Of a stretch of DNA of 64,000 nt, positions 36,814 to 46,081 are shown one piece after another. The translations under genes and the position numbers were made by a program. The notes beneath the pieces are model-generated. The model saw only the letters and a program-made list of their open reading frames with translations. It did not search any database and was not told the origin of the DNA. The DNA is taken from positions 620,001 to 684,000 of the forward strand of contig CAVRUN010000005.1 in assembly GCA_963724435.1 (NCBI GenBank), read 5' to 3'. Origin of the DNA: AP-15 sp963724435 (lineage in GTDB: Bacteria > Pseudomonadota > Alphaproteobacteria > ATCC43930 > CGMCC-115725). Each line of letters starts with the position of its first letter. Within the stretch, counting starts at the first letter, position 1.

Positions 36814-38536
36814 TTCGGCTGATTCGCCGGTCACCGATGCGGAGACGACAGATTTAACAACGGCGTCCGGTCGGTCGGAACCGCGCGCCGTTGCGGTAAC
36901 CGAAGCGAGACCGCGGAGCGTCGGCCGCGGGCGCGGCCCGACGTGGCGTCGGCCGTTCTCGCCGCTGACGTTGCGCATCCTCGCGGTCAATGTCCTGGCC
37001 CTGGCGTTGCTTGGCGGCGGCTTTCTTTATCTCGGCAAGTACCAGGCGAGCCTTGTTGGCCAGCAGATTGAGTTGCTGAAGACCCAGGGTCAGGTTTTTG
37101 CGGCTGCGCTGGGGGAAGGGGCGGTGCTCGACTCGGCTGACGAAGGCGAGGTGCTGCTTCCGGACCTCGCCCGCCAAATGATGCGCCGGCTTGTCGCTCC
37201 AACCAAGACCCGGACGCGCCTGTTCGATGTGAAGGGCGACATCATCGCCGACAGCCGCGTGCTGCGCGGGCCCGGCGGCGCGATCCAGATTACCGAATTG
37301 CCGCCGCCCGACAGAAAAGGGTTCCTCGGCCGGCTGACCGATCAGATCTACAACTGGGTCGTCCAAATATTGCCGGAACGCAAGCGCTACCCGGCCTATC
37401 ACGAAAGCTTTGCGCCGCAAGCGTCTGACTACCCCGAGGTCGAGCGTGCGTTGCGAGGCGAAATCGGGGAAATGATCAGGCGCGATCCGGTGTCCAGTGA
37501 ACTCGTGCTCAGCGTTGCAATTCCGGTCCAGCGCTACAAACAGGTACTGGGGGCACTGATGCTGTCGACGGGCAGCAACGACATCGAGGCTGATGTGCGC
37601 ACCGTTCGCCTGGAGTTGCTGCGCATTTTCGGCGTGGCGTTGCTAGTGACGGTGGCACTGTCGCTCTACCTTGCCGGCACGATCGCACGGCCGATCCGAC
37701 GCTTGGCCGCCGCAGCGGAGCGGGGACGCGGCCGCCGCGCCCGCGTTGAGATCCCCGATTTCACGCGGCGGGGCGACGAGATTGGCGACCTCTCCGGGGC
37801 ACTGCGGGAGATGACCGATGCGTTATGGCAGCGGATGAGCGCGATCGAACGCTTTGCCGCCGATGTCGCTCACGAGATCAAAAACCCGCTAAGCTCGTTG
37901 AAGAGTGCGGTCGAGACCGTGGTTCGGATCGAAGACCCCGCGACCCAGCGCCGGCTGATGGCGATCATTCTCGACGATGTCGAGCGGCTTGACCGATTGA
38001 TTACCGACATCTCAGATGCCTCGCGGTTGGACGCAGAACTGAGCCGCCTTGAACTCGGACCGGTCGATATTGCTGCGATGCTGCGGGCGCTGGTCGATGT
38101 TCATGACGCGACCCGCGCCAAGGACGGACCGCACCTTGTGCTTGATCTGGCAGAGCGAAGCCGCTCGCTAATGGTTCCGGGGATCGAGACCCGGCTATCG
38201 CAGGTGTTTTTGAACCTGATCGCAAACGCCGTTTCCTTTAGCCCGCCCAATGGCGAGATCCGGTTGACGGCGCGTCACGACGGGCGCGCGGTGCTCGTTA
38301 CCGTCGACGATCATGGGCCTGGTATCCCCGACGACAAGCTGACGGCGATCTTCGACCGATTTTACAGCGAGCGGCCGGCCGGGGAAAAATTTGGAACTCA
38401 TTCGGGTCTCGGGCTGTCGATATCGAAACAGATCGTTGAGGCGCATCGCGGCATGATCTGGGCCGAAAACCGCAACGGCACGGGCGGCGCCGTTTTTGGC
38501 GCGCGGTTTTGCATTCGACTGCCGGCGCAATCGTGA
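36782..38536 (+). CDS. chvG: Sensor histidine kinase ChvG
   Basis: 584 residues. An N-terminal Ser/Thr/Asp-rich extension, two membrane helices (about 66-84 and 280-300) around a periplasmic sensor, a HAMP domain, H-box FAADVAHEIKNPLSSLKSAVET with phospho-His, and N, G1 and G2 boxes (NLIANAVSF, DHGPGIPDD, HSGLGLSISKQIV). Overlaps chvI at its start and hprK by 4 nt at its end, so all are one transcript. Confidence 0.94.
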   Translation: MASAIDTATADSADSPVTDAETTDLTTASGRSEPRAVAVTEARPRSVGRGRGPTWRRPFSPLTLRILAVNVLALALLGGGFLYLGKYQASLVGQQIELLKTQGQVFAAALGEGAVLDSADEGEVLLPDLARQMMRRLVAPTKTRTRLFDVKGDIIADSRVLRGPGGAIQITELPPPDRKGFLGRLTDQIYNWVVQILPERKRYPAYHESFAPQASDYPEVERALRGEIGEMIRRDPVSSELVLSVAIPVQRYKQVLGALMLSTGSNDIEADVRTVRLELLRIFGVALLVTVALSLYLAGTIARPIRRLAAAAERGRGRRARVEIPDFTRRGDEIGDLSGALREMTDALWQRMSAIERFAADVAHEIKNPLSSLKSAVETVVRIEDPATQRRLMAIILDDVERLDRLITDISDASRLDAELSRLELGPVDIAAMLRALVDVHDATRAKDGPHLVLDLAERSRSLMVPGIETRLSQVFLNLIANAVSFSPPNGEIRLTARHDGRAVLVTVDDHGPGIPDDKLTAIFDRFYSERPAGEKFGTHSGLGLSISKQIVEAHRGMIWAENRNGTGGAVFGARFCIRLPAQS

Positions 38537-38997
38537 CCGAGATGTTGCTGCTGCATGCCACAACGGTAGCGATCGACGGAGGTGCGATCCTGTTGCGGGG
38601 GACGCCGGGCTCTGGCAAGTCGGATCTGGCATTGCGGTTGATCGATGGTGGGGCGCAGCTCGTCGCCGACGATCAAACTTTGCTGCAGCGGGTCGGTGAT
38701 CGGGTCCTTGCTGCGGCGCCGCCGACAATCGCCGGACTCATCGAAGTCCGCGGGATAGGTATCGTCAAAATGGACACGGCCGCACCGGTTCCGCTGGTGC
38801 TAATCGCCGATTTGGTTGGTCCCCACGAGGTGGCCCACGAGGTGGAACGTATGCCGACACGGAGTTGCGAAACCGTTCTGGGCGTTTCCGTGCCGCTGAT
38901 TGGGCTGGCTCCGTTCGAGGCTTCGGCGGCCGCAAAGCTTCGGCTCCTCCGACGCGCGTTGGCGGCCGGCCGGCTTCCCGCTATAATCGGGGCATGA
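38533..38997 (+). CDS. hprK: HPr kinase/phosphorylase, short alphaproteobacterial form
   Basis: 154 residues from the GTG within the chvG stop (GTGA); an ATG three codons in is an alternative. It is about half the size of the Gram-positive enzyme, lacking the N-terminal domain, as is usual in this class. Walker A GTPGSGKSDLALR, the HPr-interaction/metal loop (DDQTLLQRVGD, VRGIGIV) and the CETVLGVSVPLIGL region are present. Phosphorylates the regulatory serine of HPr. Overlaps rapZ by ATGA. Confidence 0.9.
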   Translation: MTEMLLLHATTVAIDGGAILLRGTPGSGKSDLALRLIDGGAQLVADDQTLLQRVGDRVLAAAPPTIAGLIEVRGIGIVKMDTAAPVPLVLIADLVGPHEVAHEVERMPTRSCETVLGVSVPLIGLAPFEASAAAKLRLLRRALAAGRLPAIIGA

Positions 38998-39944
38998 GTA
39001 CCAAAGGTAGTCAAGAACCTTTCCAATCTACCAGAGGCGTGCCGGATCGCAGTGTCGTTTTGGTGACAGGGATGTCGGGCGCCGGTCGCTCGACGGCGCT
39101 GAAGATCCTCGAAGACATCGGCTACGAAAGTTTTGACAATCTGCCCGCATCTTTGATTCCGGCTCTGATCGAGGATGTCGGCGCGGAGGGCCCGGCGATC
39201 GCGGTCGGCGCCGACGCGCGGACCCGCGGCTTTGCGGCCGAGACGATGCTCGATACGCTTTGCGGTGTTGTCTCGCGCCACGGGCGCGAGCTGCGCGTGC
39301 TGTTCATTGATTGTGATGACGAGCGGCTCGAACGGCGCTATACGGAAACGCGACGACCCCACCCCCTGGCCGGAGACCGCCCGATCATGGACGGTATCCG
39401 CCGCGAGCGCCAAATGCTCTCTGCCCTGCGCGACCGCGCGGATTTGGTGATCGATACATCCGCCTTGAACGCTATCGGCTTGAAGCGCCTCCTGACCGGC
39501 CATTTCGCACTGGACACGCGTGGTCTGCGCGTTTTTGTCACATCCTTTGCCTATCGTCACGGCCTCCCGCGCGAGGCCGATCTCGTCTTCGATGTGCGTT
39601 TTCTCGAAAATCCGCACTATATCGATGCGCTGCGCGGGCTTACCGGGTGTGATCCGGCGGTCGCCGCTCATATTGAAGCGGATGCCGATTTCCCGCGCTT
39701 TCTTGAAGGCCTGTGGCGCCTGTTGCAGCCGCTGTTGCCGCGCTACGAAACCAGCGGCAAGACTTATCTGACGATTGCCGTCGGATGCACCGGCGGTCGC
39801 CATCGCTCGGTTTATGTCGCCGAGCGGCTGGCGGTGCAGTTGCGCGATGCCGGGTGGCGGACCGAGCTTGCGCATCGCGATCTTCCGCCACCCGCGCCAA
39901 CGCTTGCTACCCAAGCAGCTGCGCTTGGCGCGGCGCTGAGTTGA
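38994..39944 (+). CDS. rapZ: RapZ-like nucleotide-binding protein
   Basis: 316 residues from ATG 38994, overlapping the hprK stop. Walker A-type motif reads GMSGAGRSTALK, with Arg in place of the usual Lys, and the signature VGCTGGRHRSVYVAERLA is intact in the C-terminal domain. In E. coli RapZ is an RNA adaptor that controls GlmS through GlmZ; in alphaproteobacteria its target is unclear, and it is always linked to this PTS cluster. Confidence 0.9.
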   Translation: MSTKGSQEPFQSTRGVPDRSVVLVTGMSGAGRSTALKILEDIGYESFDNLPASLIPALIEDVGAEGPAIAVGADARTRGFAAETMLDTLCGVVSRHGRELRVLFIDCDDERLERRYTETRRPHPLAGDRPIMDGIRRERQMLSALRDRADLVIDTSALNAIGLKRLLTGHFALDTRGLRVFVTSFAYRHGLPREADLVFDVRFLENPHYIDALRGLTGCDPAVAAHIEADADFPRFLEGLWRLLQPLLPRYETSGKTYLTIAVGCTGGRHRSVYVAERLAVQLRDAGWRTELAHRDLPPPAPTLATQAAALGAALS

Positions 39945-39971
39945 GCGGCTGCCGTCCCAGCGAGGAAACCG

Positions 39972-40379
39972 ATGATCGGTATGGTTTTGGTGACCCACGG
40001 GCGGCTTGCGGCGGAATTCGTCGCGGCACTCGAACATGTGGTCGGGGCGCAAACCCAGATCGCCGCCGTCTGCATCGGGCCCGATGACGACATGGATCAG
40101 CGCCGCCAGGAAATCTTGCGCCGCATTGGCGAAGTCGATACCGGCGACGGCGCCATTCTGTTGACCGACATGTTCGGCGGCACGCCGTCGAACCTGGCGA
40201 TCTCGGTGATGGACCGCGCTAAGATAGAGGTCATTGCCGGGGTCAACCTGCCGATGCTGATCAAGCTGGCAAGCCTGCGGCAAAACGAAAGCCTGGAGCG
40301 TACGGTACTCGGCGCCCAGGAAGCCGGCCGGAAGTATATCAATGTGGCGTCGCAGTTGCTGACTGACGCCCGACAATGA
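39972..40379 (+). CDS. PTS EIIA component, mannose family
   Basis: 135 residues with the EIIA-Man fold. Phosphorylated His9 in LVTHGRLAAE, the DMFGGTPSNLA loop. No partner IIB, IIC or IID gene is in the window, so the protein probably serves as a regulatory phosphate acceptor. Four-nt overlap with the HPr gene. Confidence 0.93.
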   Translation: MIGMVLVTHGRLAAEFVAALEHVVGAQTQIAAVCIGPDDDMDQRRQEILRRIGEVDTGDGAILLTDMFGGTPSNLAISVMDRAKIEVIAGVNLPMLIKLASLRQNESLERTVLGAQEAGRKYINVASQLLTDARQ

Positions 40380-40684
40380 GCGACGGCGACGCCGATGGCG
40401 CTGGCTCAGAACCGGCCCGTGTCCGCCGGATCGCTACGATCTGCAACCAGCGCGGCTTGCATGCTCGCGCCTCGGCGCGGTTTGTCAAAATGGCCGCGCT
40501 CTATGACGCCGATGTTCGGGTACGCAAAAATGGCACCGAGGTTTCGGGACGGTCGATCATGGGGCTGATGATGCTCGCCGCGGCGTCCGGCGCAGTGATC
40601 GAACTCAGCGCCAGCGGACCGCAGGCAGCCGAGGCGGTAAACGCGCTCGCCGATTTGGTCGAATGCAAATTCAATGAGGACTGA
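40376..40684 (+). CDS. ptsH: Phosphocarrier protein HPr (NPr-like)
   Basis: 102 residues with a 17-residue N-terminal extension. Catalytic His29 in NQRGLHARASARFV and the regulatory Ser60 in SGRSIMGLMML are both kept, consistent with control by the upstream HprK. Receives phosphate from EI and passes it to EIIA. Overlaps the EI gene by 11 nt. Confidence 0.94.
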   Translation: MSDGDADGAGSEPARVRRIATICNQRGLHARASARFVKMAALYDADVRVRKNGTEVSGRSIMGLMMLAAASGAVIELSASGPQAAEAVNALADLVECKFNED

Positions 40685-42485
40685 CGAGGCGACCGAGTTG
40701 GAAGAAGTGGCGGGCGGCGCCGCGCCAGCCGCGGAATGCCGACTGTCCGGGCTGGGTGTGTCGCCGGGTATCGCCATCGGGCCCGCCTATCTCGTCGAAG
40801 GCGGCGATCTCCCGGTCCATGAGAGCCATATCCCCGAGACCGAGGTCGCAGCCGAGCGTGTCCGTTTTGACGAGGCCGTCCAAACCTCTCTGAAGCAGCT
40901 TCGCAAGCTCAAGGCGAAGACCTCGGGGCTGCCGGAATCGGCCGCGGAGGAAATCGGCTATCTGCTCGATGCGCATGTGGCGATGCTGTCGAATTCGCGG
41001 CTCGTGCGCGGCGCCGGCGAGCGGATCGGACGGCAGCGCATCAATGCCGAGCGCGCTGTCGAGCTCGAAATCGACGAAATCGCCCGCAGCTTTGCGGCAA
41101 TGCGCGACCCCTATCTATCGGCGCGGGGCGAGGATGTCCGCGTCGTCGGCACCCGTCTGATCCGCAATCTGATCAAGAAACCCTACGCCGCCTATTCGGG
41201 CGTGCCCGAGGGTGCGGTCATTGTCGCCGACGAATTGACCCCGGCCGACACCGCGTTGATGGACCCGCAGCGCATCGCCGGCTTTGCTGCCCAGTTCGGC
41301 GGCGCCGACAGCCATACGGCGATCGTCGCGCGCGCGCTCGGCATGCCGGCCGTGCTCGGAGTGCCCGATTTGATCGAGCACGCACGCTCGGAGGCGACCG
41401 TCATCATCGATGGCGCCGAGGGGGCGGTGATCATTGACCCGACGCCCGAAACGGTCGCCCAATACGAAGCCCGGCGCGACGCGCTGACCCGCGAACGGCG
41501 CTATCTGAACCGGCTGCGCCGGTTGCCGGCGGTGACCCGCGATGGCGTCGAAATTACCCTCGAAGCCAATATTGAGCTGCCCATCGAACTCGAGCAGGCG
41601 ACCACCAACGGCGCGATGGGCCTCGGCTTGGTTCGCTCCGAGTTTCTTTACATGAACCGCGACGACCTGCCGGGCGAGGATGAGCAATACGCCGTGTTTT
41701 CGGCCCTTGTGCGGGGCATGGGGGGCAAGCCGGTCACGGTGCGCACTTTTGACCTTGGCGGCGATAAGTTGGCTCACTCACTCGCCGACCATTATACCGA
41801 GGCCGACAACCCGGCGCTCGGGCTGCGCGCGATCAGATTGTCGCTGCAGGATCGCCGTCTGCTCGACCCACAGCTGGCGGCGATGCTGCGTGCCGCCGCC
41901 GAGGGACCGCTACGCATCTTGTTGCCGATGATCACGCATGCCGGGGAGATCCGCCGGGTGCGCGAAGCGATGGAGCAAGTCGCCCGCCGCTTGCGTCGCC
42001 GTGGCGTGCCGGTCCCAAAGCCGCTGCCGGCATTGGGTGCCATGATCGAGGTGCCGGGGGCCGCGCTCGCCGCCGACTCGCTCGCCGCCGAATCCGACTT
42101 TTTTTCGATCGGCACCAACGATCTGATCCAATACACCCTGGCGATCGATCGCAGCGACGAGCAGGTCGCACACCTCTACAATCCGCTGCATCCGGCGGTG
42201 CTGCGGCTGATCCAGTTTACCGTCGAGGCTGCATTGCGCCGCAATATGCCGGTCAGCGTCTGCGGCGAGATGGCGGGCGAGCCGCGTTTGACGGCCCTCC
42301 TGCTCGGACTCGGCTTGCGCAACCTGTCGATGGCGCCGCGCAGCATCCCGCGCGTCAAGCAGCGCATCCGCGCTCTCGATATGGTCGCTACGACGCGCCG
42401 CGCCCGGGCGATCATGGACCAATCCGACACCGGGCGCATCGCCGCCCTGATCGACGACTTCAACGCCGTCGCCTGGCCTAGCTGA
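40674..42485 (+). CDS. ptsP: Phosphoenolpyruvate-protein phosphotransferase, Enzyme I
   Basis: 603 residues, no N-terminal GAF domain, so the PtsI architecture. Phospho-His214 in GGADSHTAIVARALG, the PEP-binding GLGLVRSEFLYM, and the C-terminal FFSIGTNDLIQYTLAIDR. Starts the PTS phosphorelay from PEP. The symbol ptsP is used by convention for this alphaproteobacterial locus; ptsI would be equally defensible. Confidence 0.9.
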   Translation: MRTDEATELEEVAGGAAPAAECRLSGLGVSPGIAIGPAYLVEGGDLPVHESHIPETEVAAERVRFDEAVQTSLKQLRKLKAKTSGLPESAAEEIGYLLDAHVAMLSNSRLVRGAGERIGRQRINAERAVELEIDEIARSFAAMRDPYLSARGEDVRVVGTRLIRNLIKKPYAAYSGVPEGAVIVADELTPADTALMDPQRIAGFAAQFGGADSHTAIVARALGMPAVLGVPDLIEHARSEATVIIDGAEGAVIIDPTPETVAQYEARRDALTRERRYLNRLRRLPAVTRDGVEITLEANIELPIELEQATTNGAMGLGLVRSEFLYMNRDDLPGEDEQYAVFSALVRGMGGKPVTVRTFDLGGDKLAHSLADHYTEADNPALGLRAIRLSLQDRRLLDPQLAAMLRAAAEGPLRILLPMITHAGEIRRVREAMEQVARRLRRRGVPVPKPLPALGAMIEVPGAALAADSLAAESDFFSIGTNDLIQYTLAIDRSDEQVAHLYNPLHPAVLRLIQFTVEAALRRNMPVSVCGEMAGEPRLTALLLGLGLRNLSMAPRSIPRVKQRIRALDMVATTRRARAIMDQSDTGRIAALIDDFNAVAWPS

Positions 42486-42486
42486 C

Positions 42487-42506
42487 CCACGAGGATTGTG
42501 GTTTTT
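42487..42506 (+). terminator. Weak terminator after Enzyme I
   Basis: CCAC (42487-42490) and GTGG (42498-42501) form a 4-bp stem followed by TTTTT (42502-42506). Short, but well placed right after the stop. Confidence 0.35.
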
Positions 42507-42554
42507 GTGAACCGAAGGTAGACGAAGGGCAGTCATCCGGTCCTTGGAGTAGGC

Positions 42555-43784
42555 ATGCCCACAATCGACGGCGACCGCGTCATTGCCGACCTCCGGCGGC
42601 TCGCCGAGTTCGGCCGCTACAAGACCGGCGTGCATCGCCCGACTTATTCGCCGGTCGATGTCGAGTCACGATATTGGCTGGCCGACCAGCTGCGCGAGAC
42701 GGGGCTCGATTCCATCGTTGACGGCATCGGCAACGTCATCGGATATCATCGTAGTGCGGAGCGTCGGCTGCTCGTCGGCTCGCACAGCGAAACCCAGCCC
42801 TATGGCGGCTGGCTCGACGGCGCGCTCGGCGTCGTCTACGGCGTAGAACTTGCCCGCGCGTTTGCCGCCGACCCCGATTGCGCCAGGCTCGGCATCGAGG
42901 TCGCCGCCTGGGCCGATGAGGAGGGCCATTACAGCAGTTATCTCGGCAGTCGCTCCTATATCGGTGCACTCGCTGAGGACGAGATCGACCGGGTCACGGG
43001 TCGCGACACCGGGAAACCATTGCGTACGGCGCTAGGGGAGGCCGGATTTGCCGGTCGGCGGCGCGAACAGGTCGAGTCCGGCCGGCACGTCGGTTATCTT
43101 GAAGCTCATATCGAGCAGGGCGACACGCTCGACTCCTCCAGGTTACGGATTGGCGTTGTCGAGACGATTGTCGGCATCCGCAATTTCCGCATCGTCTTTT
43201 CCGGCGAGCAGAATCATGCCGGCACGACCCGCATGGTGCGGCGCAAGGACGCCGGGGTGACGATGGTGAGGCTGGCGACGCGGATCCACGACCGGTTCCC
43301 CGAGATCGCCGGGCCGCGCACGGTGTGGACGATCGGCCGTATCGGGCTTGAGCCGAATGCGCCATCGGTGATCCCCGGCCGTGCCGAACTGCAGCTGCAG
43401 TTCCGCGACCCGGACTCAGCCTGGCTCGACGCGTGCGAAACAACTCTCCGCACGTTCGTCGCCGAGGCCGACCGCACAGGCCCATGCCGGGTTGAGATCG
43501 ATCCGCTGCCATGCAGTCAGCCGCGGCCAATGGACCCCCGCTTTCAAGAATTGATCGAAGCGGCGGCCGAGGATCAGGCCCCGGGTTCGCATATGCGGAT
43601 GCCGAGTGCCGCTGGCCATGACGCCGCGGTGCTGTCGGAATGCATGCCGGCGGGGATGATGTTTATCCCGAGCCTCCGAGGCGTCAGCCATCATTGGTCT
43701 GAGGATACGAGCGAGGCCGATATCATTCTCGGCGCCCAGGTATTCGCAGACGCCGCCTTCCGCATCCTCAAATCAGCAACGTGA
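42555..43784 (+). CDS. M20-family amidohydrolase (N-carbamoyl amino acid / allantoate hydrolase type)
   Basis: 409 residues. Metal ligands fit the family: SHSETQPYGGWLDGALGV (His, Asp), AWADEEGHYSSYLGSRS (Glu), LEAHIEQGD (His) and GVSHHWSEDT (His). The lid domain carries QNHAGTTRM. These enzymes remove N-carbamoyl or related groups with Zn, Mn or Co. Followed within 5 nt by a THI5/NMT1-like protein and then an MBL-fold protein, all coupled. Substrate unknown. Confidence 0.86.
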   Translation: MPTIDGDRVIADLRRLAEFGRYKTGVHRPTYSPVDVESRYWLADQLRETGLDSIVDGIGNVIGYHRSAERRLLVGSHSETQPYGGWLDGALGVVYGVELARAFAADPDCARLGIEVAAWADEEGHYSSYLGSRSYIGALAEDEIDRVTGRDTGKPLRTALGEAGFAGRRREQVESGRHVGYLEAHIEQGDTLDSSRLRIGVVETIVGIRNFRIVFSGEQNHAGTTRMVRRKDAGVTMVRLATRIHDRFPEIAGPRTVWTIGRIGLEPNAPSVIPGRAELQLQFRDPDSAWLDACETTLRTFVAEADRTGPCRVEIDPLPCSQPRPMDPRFQELIEAAAEDQAPGSHMRMPSAAGHDAAVLSECMPAGMMFIPSLRGVSHHWSEDTSEADIILGAQVFADAAFRILKSAT

Positions 43785-43788
43785 GATC

Positions 43789-44727
43789 GTGCCGATAATC
43801 CTACAGGAATTGCTGCGCGGGCTGTTCTACGCGCCCTTCTATGCCTGCTTTGCGCTTGGCGCGTTCGAGAGCGAGGGTGTCGAGGTCGAGTTCGTCAGCG
43901 CGCCTTCGCCCGGCGCCGCGCCCGACGGACTTTTCGCCGGCACGGTCGATGTCAGCTGGGGCGGGCCGATGCGGGTCAACCAGCTTTACGAAGTCCGGCC
44001 CGACTGCGACCTCGTCTGCATCGGCGAGGCGGTGACACGTGACCCGTTTTTTCTGGTCGGGCGTGAGCCATGCCCCAATTTCGCGTTTGCCGATCTTTAT
44101 CGCCGGCGCGTCGCGACAGTCAGCGAGGTGCCGACCCCGTGGTTGTGCCTGCAGCACGATTTACGCGGTGCCGGGCTCGACCCCGACCAGCTGCCGCGCA
44201 TCGCCGGCCGCACGATGGCCGAGAATGCCGCCGCTCTGCGAAGCGGCGAGCTCGATGTCGTGCAAATATTCCAACCCTTTGTCGAGGAGCTGGTCACCTC
44301 CGGCGAGGGACACATCTGGTACGCTGCGGCAGAGCGCGGGCCGACTTCCTACACCGCTTTCTACGCACGTCGGGCCGTCCTCGCCACAAAGCGCGACGAA
44401 CTCAAAAGGTTAGTCCGCGCGCTCTATCGCACGCAGAAATGGCTGCATGCGAACCCGCCGGAGGCGTTGGCCGAGGCTGCCCAGTCATACTTTCCTGGAG
44501 TTGCGCCACAGCTGATGCGCGCTGCGGTGGCGCGTTACCGCATGCTCGGCATCTGGAGCGATAATCCGATTTTGGCGCGCGGCGGTTATGAGCAGCTGCG
44601 AGCGAGCCTGGTTTCCGGTGGATTTGTCACGGAAGGAGCTTCGTTCGAACAGGCCGTCGACAACAGTCTCGCCGAAGATGCCGTAAGCGAGGATCCACCG
44701 CCGTTAATCGTGCCGTCTGGCCGGTGA
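43789..44727 (+). CDS. THI5/NMT1-like substrate-binding-fold protein without signal peptide
   Basis: 312 residues, GTG start. Periplasmic-binding type II fold: the N-terminal LRGLFYAPFYACFALGAFESEGVEVEFV and the GLFAGTVDVSWGGPMRVNQLY segment match SsuA/THI5-like proteins. There is no signal peptide or lipobox, and no ABC permease or ATPase beside it, so it is likely cytoplasmic, with an enzyme-like or carrier role. Coupled upstream (5 nt) and downstream (GTGA overlap). Confidence 0.78.
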   Translation: MPIILQELLRGLFYAPFYACFALGAFESEGVEVEFVSAPSPGAAPDGLFAGTVDVSWGGPMRVNQLYEVRPDCDLVCIGEAVTRDPFFLVGREPCPNFAFADLYRRRVATVSEVPTPWLCLQHDLRGAGLDPDQLPRIAGRTMAENAAALRSGELDVVQIFQPFVEELVTSGEGHIWYAAAERGPTSYTAFYARRAVLATKRDELKRLVRALYRTQKWLHANPPEALAEAAQSYFPGVAPQLMRAAVARYRMLGIWSDNPILARGGYEQLRASLVSGGFVTEGASFEQAVDNSLAEDAVSEDPPPLIVPSGR

Positions 44728-46061
44728 CCCACTTGCCATTGCCGGAGTCCGGGCTTAAGGCGCGCACCCTAGGCCATGCTTCGCTGGCAATCTATCGTGA
44801 GGGCGAGCGCCCGTTGCTGCTGACCGATCCGTGGCTTGTCGGGTCGGTTTATTGGCGCAGCTGGTGGCTGCAGAACTATCCGAGCGCCGCAGAGATCGAC
44901 TGGCTGGCCACGGCCGCGCACGTTTACGTGACGCACGAGCATCCCGATCATTTTCATATGCCGTCGATCCGCCGGCTCGGGACCGATCCGTTGTATTTGT
45001 TTCCCGATTTGGCCGAGCAAGGCTTTGTCCGCTATCTGACCGAGCATGGCTACCGCGCCAAGGCCGCTCCCGCCGTGCATTGGCTGCCGGTCGGTGAAGG
45101 CGTGTCGATATTGTCGATCCCGATGTGGAACGACGACAGCCTGTTGCTGATCGATACGCCGAACGCGCTGATCTTAAACCTTAATGACGCTAAACCGCTG
45201 CCGCCGGTTCTGAAGGCGCTCTGTCGGCTGGCCGACCGCATTGGCAAACCGCGAATATTATTGTGCAGCTATTCCCCGGCCAGTGTCGTCAATAGCTTTC
45301 TCGATGATAATGGCGTTGTTGCGCTGCGATCGGAGCGCCACTATGTCGACTATGCTTGCCAACTCTGCGACCGTCTGAGCATCGATTACTATCTGCCATT
45401 CGCAAGCCAAGCGGTTTTTTGCCGTCCCGACAGCTTCTGGGCGAACGACTACCGTACGACTTATGACCATCTTTGTCGATATTGGGGTTCACGGGCTCAA
45501 TTATTGCCGCCCTTTACAACTCTGGATCTCTGCGATTTCCGCTACACCGCGGTGCCGGCCAAAGCCTACCAGGCAGCGGATCCCTCAACGCTTGCGCGGC
45601 GTGTAACGCATCGCATGACGGAGGAACAGACGGCCGATATGAATGCCGAGGAGATTGCCCTTCTCGAACGCAAGCTGAAGGTGTTTCGTTGGCTGCTTTG
45701 GGTTCTGTTTCCTCGCGGCTTTACGTTTCGTCTAGGTTCACGCTGTCTTCGATATGACCCGCGCCGCGGGAGGCTGCGGGAAGCCGCTATCGAAAGTCAG
45801 GGCGATTTTGTCATCGATGTGCCGCCGGCCACAATGAAGGAGGCACTCCACAACGACCATCTAACCGATCTCGGCGTTACGATGTTTGTCCGGATCCGGC
45901 TGTTGCGGTCGATCGATCCACGCAAGGCCTACGGGCTGTTCGTGCTCTTCCAATTCGACGATTACGGGCACCTCGCCGGGTTCGGGCCGTTTCTGCGCTG
46001 GCTCGGACGCGGGCTGCGGTTCACGCTCGCTCGATTGCCGGCGCCGCCGCAGCCTCGCTAA
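44724..46061 (+). CDS. Metallo-beta-lactamase-fold protein (UlaG/CMAH-like)
   Basis: 445 residues, GTG start overlapping the previous stop. The metal motif VTHEHPDHFHMPS (HxHxDH) is complete, with LLTDPWLVGS before it as in UlaG-like and CMP-Neu5Ac-hydroxylase-like enzymes. About 180 extra C-terminal residues form a separate domain (FVIDVPPATMKEALHNDHLTDLGVTMFVRI) reminiscent of the SCP2-like end of such proteins. Third gene of the M20 operon. Confidence 0.78.
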   Translation: MTHLPLPESGLKARTLGHASLAIYREGERPLLLTDPWLVGSVYWRSWWLQNYPSAAEIDWLATAAHVYVTHEHPDHFHMPSIRRLGTDPLYLFPDLAEQGFVRYLTEHGYRAKAAPAVHWLPVGEGVSILSIPMWNDDSLLLIDTPNALILNLNDAKPLPPVLKALCRLADRIGKPRILLCSYSPASVVNSFLDDNGVVALRSERHYVDYACQLCDRLSIDYYLPFASQAVFCRPDSFWANDYRTTYDHLCRYWGSRAQLLPPFTTLDLCDFRYTAVPAKAYQAADPSTLARRVTHRMTEEQTADMNAEEIALLERKLKVFRWLLWVLFPRGFTFRLGSRCLRYDPRRGRLREAAIESQGDFVIDVPPATMKEALHNDHLTDLGVTMFVRIRLLRSIDPRKAYGLFVLFQFDDYGHLAGFGPFLRWLGRGLRFTLARLPAPPQPR

Positions 46062-46081
46062 CCCCTTTCGATTGCGTGCGG

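Noticed and set aside
38673..40376. 567-codon minus-strand open frame over hprK, rapZ and EIIA
   Set aside because: Antisense shadow; all three plus-strand genes carry full family motifs.
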